10,980 nucleotides of DNA, taken from NCBI GenBank assembly GCA_937897085.1, contig CALCOR010000181.1, positions 1 to 10,980 on the forward strand, in the 5' to 3' direction. Below, piece by piece: positions 6,640 through 10,980 of the stretch. The notes beneath the pieces were generated by a model that was given only the letters and a program-made list of their open reading frames with translations, did no database searches and was not told where the DNA came from. Numbering within the stretch: the first letter of the stretch is position 1; the number at the start of each line of letters is the position of its first letter. This DNA is from an uncultured euryarchaeote. Lineage in GTDB: Archaea; Thermoplasmatota; Poseidoniia; Poseidoniales; Thalassarchaeaceae. The position numbers were made by a program, and so were the translations under genes.

Positions 6640-7430
6640 CAATCATCCTCCGCGCTCAATGCTTCGACGTGCTCTGGTTCAGGCTCCTCCTTGAGGATTG
6701 CGAGCAAGTCGCTCGTCCAAGCGCCAGCAAGCGGGACAATCAGGACCGGCGAACTGATGCCCGAATCCCGAAGTGATGCCAAGGAACCGCGCAATCTTGC
6801 GGCCAGACGCAGATCGCGTTGACGCCGCAGATGGGGGTTATACATCATCTCCGAGCGCCGCCACCAAGCGGTGGAGAGGGCAGCGGCGTAGGACAACTGG
6901 TCCGCCTCATCCGCAGCTACTCCTTTCGGCGAAGAAGATTCCTTCAGCGCCTCCTTCAGTGCCCTTCGCCAACTCCTGCGCGCGAACAGTTGACCAACTA
7001 TCCTCGATAGTCGAGCCGCTTCATCCCCACACCCCTTGAGATATTCGACCCACTCTTCATCACCAGTGTCAGGCTCGACGAAGTAGTAGGGCAACTCACC
7101 TTTCTCGGCCAGGTGGAACAGACGGCGTGGCTCGGGATCGGGGAAGCGCCCCGCCTTGACCAGGTCGAGTTGCAGCATTCGCTCGAGCATGCGAGCGAAA
7201 TCACCCCCGCCCTCGATAGCCAACCGTGCCAAAGCGCCTCGGCTGCGCATCTCCATCGCATCCTCTTCATCCCAAGCCTCGATTTCCTCATCAGTCAGCA
7301 GGAATGCCGCTCCGTCCCAGTCATCACGCGGGCGCAGCGCCCGAGGGAGAATGACGGTGGCTACAGTCCCCCATAAACGGATGATGCCGCCGTCAGGGTC
7401 GTTCCAGTCGCTCCAAGTCCACTCGTGCAC
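6639..7430 (-). CDS. Conserved-looking hypothetical protein, possibly a degenerate TraB-like fold
   Basis: I do not recognise this 263-residue soluble protein. It has no signal peptide or membrane helix. The N-terminal half is acidic (DEEIEAWDEEDAMEM at 47-61) with several Trp. Residues 138-170 form a basic helical stretch (RRSWRRALKEALKE), and 190-247 hold RRQRDLRLAARLR followed by a hydrophobic strand PVLIVPLAGAW. That last region faintly resembles the C-terminus of TraB/PrgY proteins (E-RD-x-M-A followed by VVGAGH), and GTVATV at 21-26 sits where TraB proteins have GTAH, but both histidines are absent, so the match is only a suggestion. The start is GTG with a perfect GGAGGTG five bases upstream (7436-7442). 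Its stop overlaps the ATG of the TBP-like gene, which suggests equimolar co-synthesis and perhaps a shared role. Confidence 0.8.
   Translation of the reverse strand: MHEWTWSDWNDPDGGIIRLWGTVATVILPRALRPRDDWDGAAFLLTDEEIEAWDEEDAMEMRSRGALARLAIEGGGDFARMLERMLQLDLVKAGRFPDPEPRRLFHLAEKGELPYYFVEPDTGDEEWVEYLKGCGDEAARLSRIVGQLFARRSWRRALKEALKESSSPKGVAADEADQLSYAAALSTAWWRRSEMMYNPHLRRQRDLRLAARLRGSLASLRDSGISSPVLIVPLAGAWTSDLLAILKEEPEPEHVEALSAEDD
6647..6651 (-). promoter_or_regulatory. Shine-Dalgarno site inside the upstream gene, deciding the TBP-like start
   Basis: GGAGG is embedded in the last codons of the 263-residue gene, seven bases before the ATG at 6639. It favours that ATG over the adjacent TTG and points to coupled translation. 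Confidence 0.65.
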
Positions 7431-7435
7431 TTTGG

Positions 7436-7442
7436 CACCTCC
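7436..7442 (-). promoter_or_regulatory. Strong Shine-Dalgarno site for the GTG-started 263-residue gene
   Basis: GGAGGTG, a full anti-SD complement, lies five bases before GTG in the 15-base gap after the acyl-CoA dehydrogenase stop. It fixes the start and shows that this genome uses SD-led internal initiation. Confidence 0.75.
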
Positions 7443-7445
7443 GGC

Positions 7446-8651
7446 TCAGCGAAGCGCGTCCGCATTCTGGTCGAGGTCACGGGTGATGTTCTTCTGGTGG
7501 CTCTCCAAGGTCCCACCTCCGATTTCCAGAAGTTTAGCGTCCCTCCACAACCTCTCCACGACATACTCTCCGACATACCCGTAGCCACCCATCACCTGCA
7601 TGGCCCGGTCTGCGATGTTCTTGGCCAGCGGCGCTGCGATCAACTTGACCCCATCGGAATCCAAGCGGTTGTCGGCGCTGTCGAGGTCGATCTTGCGAGC
7701 GGTGTCGTAGACGTAGGACTGCATCGCTCGCCACTCTGCATACGAGTCACCGATGTATCTCTGGATCTGGCCGAAGTCGCGGATCTGGCTTCCAAACGCC
7801 TCCCGCTCGCTGGCGTAGCGATTCATCTCTACCATACAACGCCGGGCGATGCCGAGGCTCTGGGCAGCCAGCGTCAAGCGTTCGAGTTCGAGGTTGCGCA
7901 TCATGTGCAGCATCGATGATCCCGGCTCGCCCACCAGAGAGGACGCAGGTACGCGGCAGTCGTCGTACACCAACTCCGCGGTGTTCGATGCGCGCATGCC
8001 TGTCTTGTCCATGATCTTCTGACCGACCGAGAATCCGGAGTGTTCCCGCTCCACGAGGAAAGTCGAGATCTCCGTCCTTCCCCGCTCGTCAGTCCCGGTG
8101 CAGGCATAGGTCCAGACGACATCGCATGGGGTCCCTTCCTCATCGATACAACCGTTGGTAATCCACATCTTGCGGCCGTTGATGACCCAGTGATCACCAT
8201 CCTTGACAGCTGAGGTGGACATGCCCAGGACATCCGTGCCGATATCGGGTTCCGACATCGCCATCGCCCCGATCCATTCCCCGCTGCACACCTTGGGCAG
8301 CACTCGCTGCTTCTGCTCCTGTGAGCCGTTTCGGGCGAGGTTGTTGGCGAACAGCATGCTGTGGGCGAGATATGCGAGACATAATCCAGGGTCGGAGTAC
8401 GACAACTCCTCGTTGACGATGGCAGCCGCAACCGCATCCATCCCGGCTCCGCCGTACTCCTCTGGCACGGTGATGCCAAGCAGTCCGAGGTCGCCGAGTT
8501 TGCGGAACAGATCGAGGTTGAACTTCTCTTCTCGGTCATGCTCGAGCGCTTGCGGCTCGACTTCGGCGGAGACGAAATCACGCACCATCTGGCGCAGCAT
8601 GGCGTGCTCCTCAGTGGGGTTGGCGAGGTCGAGTTCGCGCCAACCTTCCAC
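7446..8651 (-). CDS. Acyl-CoA dehydrogenase, isovaleryl/long-chain type by catalytic-base position
   Basis: This 401-residue flavoprotein oxidises an acyl-CoA to the 2-enoyl-CoA and passes electrons to an electron-transfer flavoprotein. Family marks, numbered from the GTG at 8651: GITVPEEYGGAG near 59-70, AMAMSEPDIGTDV at 129-141, WITNG at 163-167, REAFGSQIRDFGQIQ at about 283-297, and VMGGYGYVGEYVVERLWRDAK at about 353-373. The usual C-terminal catalytic Glu (YEGT) is replaced by Gly379 in EIGGGT, while Glu257 in NLELER occupies the alternative base position used by isovaleryl-CoA and long-chain dehydrogenases. A branched-chain substrate from leucine breakdown is therefore plausible, but not shown. 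The start is uncertain: AGGAGG (8659-8664) is only one base from an ATG at 8657 but seven from the GTG at 8651, so I chose the GTG. A longer frame to 8726 would overlap the upstream gene. It is probably the first gene of the run ending with the TatD-like gene. Confidence 0.93.
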   Translation of the reverse strand: MEGWRELDLANPTEEHAMLRQMVRDFVSAEVEPQALEHDREEKFNLDLFRKLGDLGLLGITVPEEYGGAGMDAVAAAIVNEELSYSDPGLCLAYLAHSMLFANNLARNGSQEQKQRVLPKVCSGEWIGAMAMSEPDIGTDVLGMSTSAVKDGDHWVINGRKMWITNGCIDEEGTPCDVVWTYACTGTDERGRTEISTFLVEREHSGFSVGQKIMDKTGMRASNTAELVYDDCRVPASSLVGEPGSSMLHMMRNLELERLTLAAQSLGIARRCMVEMNRYASEREAFGSQIRDFGQIQRYIGDSYAEWRAMQSYVYDTARKIDLDSADNRLDSDGVKLIAAPLAKNIADRAMQVMGGYGYVGEYVVERLWRDAKLLEIGGGTLESHQKNITRDLDQNADALR

Positions 8652-8658
8652 GCTCATG

Positions 8659-8664
8659 CCTCCT
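8659..8664 (-). promoter_or_regulatory. AGGAGG Shine-Dalgarno site that argues for a GTG start
   Basis: The motif is one base from ATG 8657, too close for ordinary pairing, but seven bases from GTG 8651. Other starts in this window use spacings of about 4-7 bases. Confidence 0.6.
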
Positions 8665-8692
8665 GTTCGGGCCTCTGCCCGTAATGTGCACC

Positions 8693-8707
8693 TGACCCGC
8701 TGGGTCA
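8693..8707. repeat. Perfect TGACCC-N3-GGGTCA palindrome over the surface-protein stop codon
   Basis: Two six-base arms flank a three-base spacer, and on the minus strand the first three bases are the TGA stop of the surface-protein gene. It sits in the 53-base gap before the acyl-CoA dehydrogenase GTG. It could be a short GC-rich termination stem or an operator for a dimeric regulator of the downstream run. No T-tract follows it. Confidence 0.5.
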
Positions 8708-10980
8708 ATGATTCTCCCGCACCCAATCGCGCAGCTGATTGATGTCCCAGCCTTGATCGAAGTAGCCCTGAATGGTCGCCTCGTCCCAGAACGAGAACTC
8801 ATCGAGCGCTTGTTGCATCTCCAGGCTCTGACTCGGTGGACCGCTGACTGGAGGACCACCGCCACCATATCCGGGTGGAGTGGAAGACCCGGTATCCTCG
8901 TATCCAACCGCCTCGCGGCCTTGGTAGCCGGGCGGACCGCGGCTGATCGGCTCTACGGCTTCACCTGGAGGCAGGTAATCCTCATCTTCTAGGAAGAAAT
9001 CGTCTTCTTCCTCGCGGCGCCGTCCAAGCACCATCAGCACGACCACGACCAGCGCGATGAGGATGAGCACACCGGCGGCTATCCCCCCAATCACCCACAA
9101 GTCCATGCCCTCTGCGCCGCTGCTGCCAGCAGCGCGGACGTGGAACTGTTCTGACTCACTGAGCAGGTTGCCGTCGGAGTCGTAAATCGCGAAGATGACG
9201 CCGTTGAGCGGTTGCGGGAACGGGTCGACAGGCACGCGGCAGAGGTCCTGCATATTCGGCTGCCAGGTGATTCCGCAGTCATGGGTGAAGTTGCCTTGCT
9301 GACTGCCGTTGATGACGATGAACACCTCGAGCGACAACTCGCCGGCCTCAGTACCCACGTTGGTCACCTGCAACAGGATATCGAATGCAGACATTGCCTC
9401 AGGCTGTCCGGTCGAGATATCGACTCGATCAATGCGGAACTCCGCCTGCTTGAACACAAGATTGTATTGCCCACCCTCCAGCGCGACTCCGAACGTCCCG
9501 CCGGTCACCGGGTTCACATTGTTGCCCGCCGAATCCTCGCCGGTCACCCAGAAACGGATGTCCACGCCGGCAAGTTCCTTGGGCAGGTTGTGTCCCTCCC
9601 ACAGATCCACGCACTGCATATTCACCTTGTTCGATTGAAGGTCGATGTTAGCTGTGCGGGTCTGCCACGGTTCGGGGAAGGTCGTACGATATGACGACCA
9701 GTTGAAGTTGTCCTGGAAGAACATCCAGTTGATGGACATGGAGTTGCTGTTGAGCCTCTGCAACTCGTCTACGGTGAATTCGATGTTCACGCAACTGATC
9801 GACGAGGATGGCAACAGATCCTCGATCAGTTCGCCGGTGACACCCGAGCGCATCTGCCAAGAACCCCAGATGACCGAGGGGGCGTCGTCGTCTACCTTGG
9901 CGTAGAAGGTGCGGTCCACCTCGGGAGAGAAGTCTGTGGCACCTTCGGGGATGTCGTCAAGGGAGAACACGTAGCGGTACTCGTTGGTGGCCAGTGCGGC
10001 CGGGATGAGCAACTCGAATGTGCCGTTCTCGAACTGGTACTCCTCGGTAATTGGGCTGGACGCCACATAACCGAGGCTGGACTCGCCTCCGGGGTAGATC
10101 GGTGTGCGGGTGACCACGAGAGTCATGGGAATCTGTGGCTTGACATCGATGCCCGCTTCCAGAGCGTCCTTGAAGCGGTAGGAGCCTCTGAGCAGCAGCA
10201 GGTCACCGGGCCTGGTGTAGCCACCGTCTTGGGCGCCGATCGAGGACGTGATGAATCCAGAGGTGTCCTCGAGCGAGAATGAGGCCAAGTCGAACTTCAT
10301 CCCGCTTGAGTAGATCCAACGCTGCTTGTAGCGGCTGGCCGACAACTTGCTCTCTTGGTTATCTGGATCGAGGTCCCTCATGTAGACATCCGGCTCAACC
10401 ACGCCACCGACTGTCGGCACGCTCCAGTGGAGGCGAATCGGCATGTTGAGTTGGAATTCGGTCTCGAACGGGTCGATGAGCACGGTTCCGTCGGCCTTGG
10501 TCAACCGCGTGCCCACACCGTCGTTGGTGACGTTGAGGATGTCCACCCACAGACTGTCGGTCCACGCGGTGCCGTTGCGTGGTGAGAACCAAAGCACCAT
10601 GTCGTTGGTGACGTACGGGTTCAGGTCGATCTTGATGTAGTCAAGATCACGCCAGCCGTTGTCGTCCTTGCCATCGACGAGCAGGTGGTAGACGTTGCCC
10701 GCGTACATCGACTTGTTGAACTCAGTGAGCGGGTTGTCATATGCATCCGAGATGTGCAGTGAGTAAACACCCGGAGCACGTGAATCGAGGCCGATGTAGG
10801 TGATCAGGTCGTTGGCGAACCCGGCTGCGCCGCCGTTGATGGTACCGGTTACCGACAAATCACCATTGGTTGAATTTAGAGTGAGCGTTGTTAGCCCGGT
10901 AATGTCATTAAGAACGAAACTCCCGGCCGTAACCGATGTACTCTGCAACTCTAAACTTGCGGTGCCGGAATTAGCACCAG
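8705..10980 (-). CDS. Large cell-surface protein with Ig-like domains and one C-terminal membrane anchor (5' end outside window)
   Basis: The frame is open to the window edge, so only the last 757 residues are seen; the TTG at 10948 is merely the first in-window start-like codon. Most of it is an extracellular, beta-rich, Asp/Asn/Thr-rich region with several probable Ig-like or CARDB-like modules (for example FDILLQVTNVGTEAGELSLE) and four cysteines in two close pairs (SISCVN/NMQCVD and HDCGI/DLCRV) that could form disulfides. A 25-residue hydrophobic helix (bases 9100-9026) is followed by RRR and about 106 residues of cytoplasmic tail. The tail is acidic, then Pro/Gly-rich with two PPGY motifs, and ends in a short helical module (DEATIQGYFDQGWDINQLRDW). 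The layout implies an N-outside anchored envelope or S-layer-associated protein. The style resembles large surface proteins of marine Euryarchaeota as I remember them. The ligand or function is unknown. Confidence 0.85.
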   Translation of the reverse strand, partial: GANSGTASLELQSTSVTAGSFVLNDITGLTTLTLNSTNGDLSVTGTINGGAAGFANDLITYIGLDSRAPGVYSLHISDAYDNPLTEFNKSMYAGNVYHLLVDGKDDNGWRDLDYIKIDLNPYVTNDMVLWFSPRNGTAWTDSLWVDILNVTNDGVGTRLTKADGTVLIDPFETEFQLNMPIRLHWSVPTVGGVVEPDVYMRDLDPDNQESKLSASRYKQRWIYSSGMKFDLASFSLEDTSGFITSSIGAQDGGYTRPGDLLLLRGSYRFKDALEAGIDVKPQIPMTLVVTRTPIYPGGESSLGYVASSPITEEYQFENGTFELLIPAALATNEYRYVFSLDDIPEGATDFSPEVDRTFYAKVDDDAPSVIWGSWQMRSGVTGELIEDLLPSSSISCVNIEFTVDELQRLNSNSMSINWMFFQDNFNWSSYRTTFPEPWQTRTANIDLQSNKVNMQCVDLWEGHNLPKELAGVDIRFWVTGEDSAGNNVNPVTGGTFGVALEGGQYNLVFKQAEFRIDRVDISTGQPEAMSAFDILLQVTNVGTEAGELSLEVFIVINGSQQGNFTHDCGITWQPNMQDLCRVPVDPFPQPLNGVIFAIYDSDGNLLSESEQFHVRAAGSSGAEGMDLWVIGGIAAGVLILIALVVVVLMVLGRRREEEDDFFLEDEDYLPPGEAVEPISRGPPGYQGREAVGYEDTGSSTPPGYGGGGPPVSGPPSQSLEMQQALDEFSFWDEATIQGYFDQGWDINQLRDWVRENH
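9026..9100 (-). other. Transmembrane helix and stop-transfer signal of the surface protein
   Basis: About 25 uninterrupted apolar residues (WVIGGIAAGVLILIALVVVV and on) are followed directly by Gly-Arg-Arg-Arg and an acidic stretch. By the positive-inside rule the long N-terminal part is outside and the Pro-rich tail inside. Confidence 0.85.

Noticed and set aside
8203..8742. Plus-strand 179-codon frame opposite the acyl-CoA dehydrogenase
   Set aside because: It is antisense to a confident enzyme gene, with Ser-rich sequence and no ribosome-binding site I could see.
1..10980. tRNA, rRNA, CRISPR, insertion sequence or integrase
   Set aside because: I saw no cloverleaf-like CCA-ending sequence, direct-repeat array, transposase motif or terminal inverted repeats.

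Overview
The window is GC-rich, and every gene I can support lies on the minus strand, so transcription runs from high to low coordinates. The best fit is a planktonic marine archaeon of the Marine Group II (Poseidoniales) type. The reasons are a protein with two degenerate TATA-binding-protein repeats and an acidic C-terminal tail, an archaeal-style TatD-related hydrolase, Shine-Dalgarno motifs in front of GTG and ATG starts, and a large secreted protein with one C-terminal membrane anchor and a proline/glycine-rich cytoplasmic tail. The assignment is inferred from protein style, not from a marker gene, and a bacterial host is not formally excluded.

Layout in transcription order. (1) 10980-8705: the C-terminal 757 residues of a big cell-surface protein whose start lies outside the window. 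(2) 8651-7446: an acyl-CoA dehydrogenase of the isovaleryl/long-chain type by the position of its catalytic glutamate. (3) 7430-6639: a 263-residue protein I cannot assign, with a faint TraB-like C-terminus. (4) 6639-6025: the TBP-like protein, overlapping gene 3 by one base. (5) 6015-5143: a TatD/COG1099-like metal-dependent hydrolase. Genes 2-5 are packed with gaps of 15, -1 and 9 bases, each gene after the first has a Shine-Dalgarno motif inside or next to the preceding stop, and they probably form one operon. (6) After a 127-base spacer with a perfect 8-bp hairpin comes fabI (5015-4218), an enoyl-ACP reductase with its catalytic residues. (7) Five bases further on starts a giant multidomain synthase (4212 to beyond base 1) with visible order KS-AT-ACP-KS. 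Its first KS and AT resemble PUFA-synthase (PfaA-type) and related iterative type I polyketide synthases.

The most notable system is the fabI-megasynthase pair. It looks like a type I fatty-acid or polyketide synthase with a stand-alone FabI placed to supply enoyl reduction in trans, much as PfaD does for PUFA synthases. Most archaea lack fatty-acid synthases, so this is unexpected if the host is archaeal. The second point of interest is the TBP-like protein, which has lost three of the four phenylalanines that kink TATA DNA and is co-encoded with an unknown protein. There is no RNA gene, CRISPR array, insertion sequence or integrase that I can see. No gene-free stretch exceeds 130 bases.
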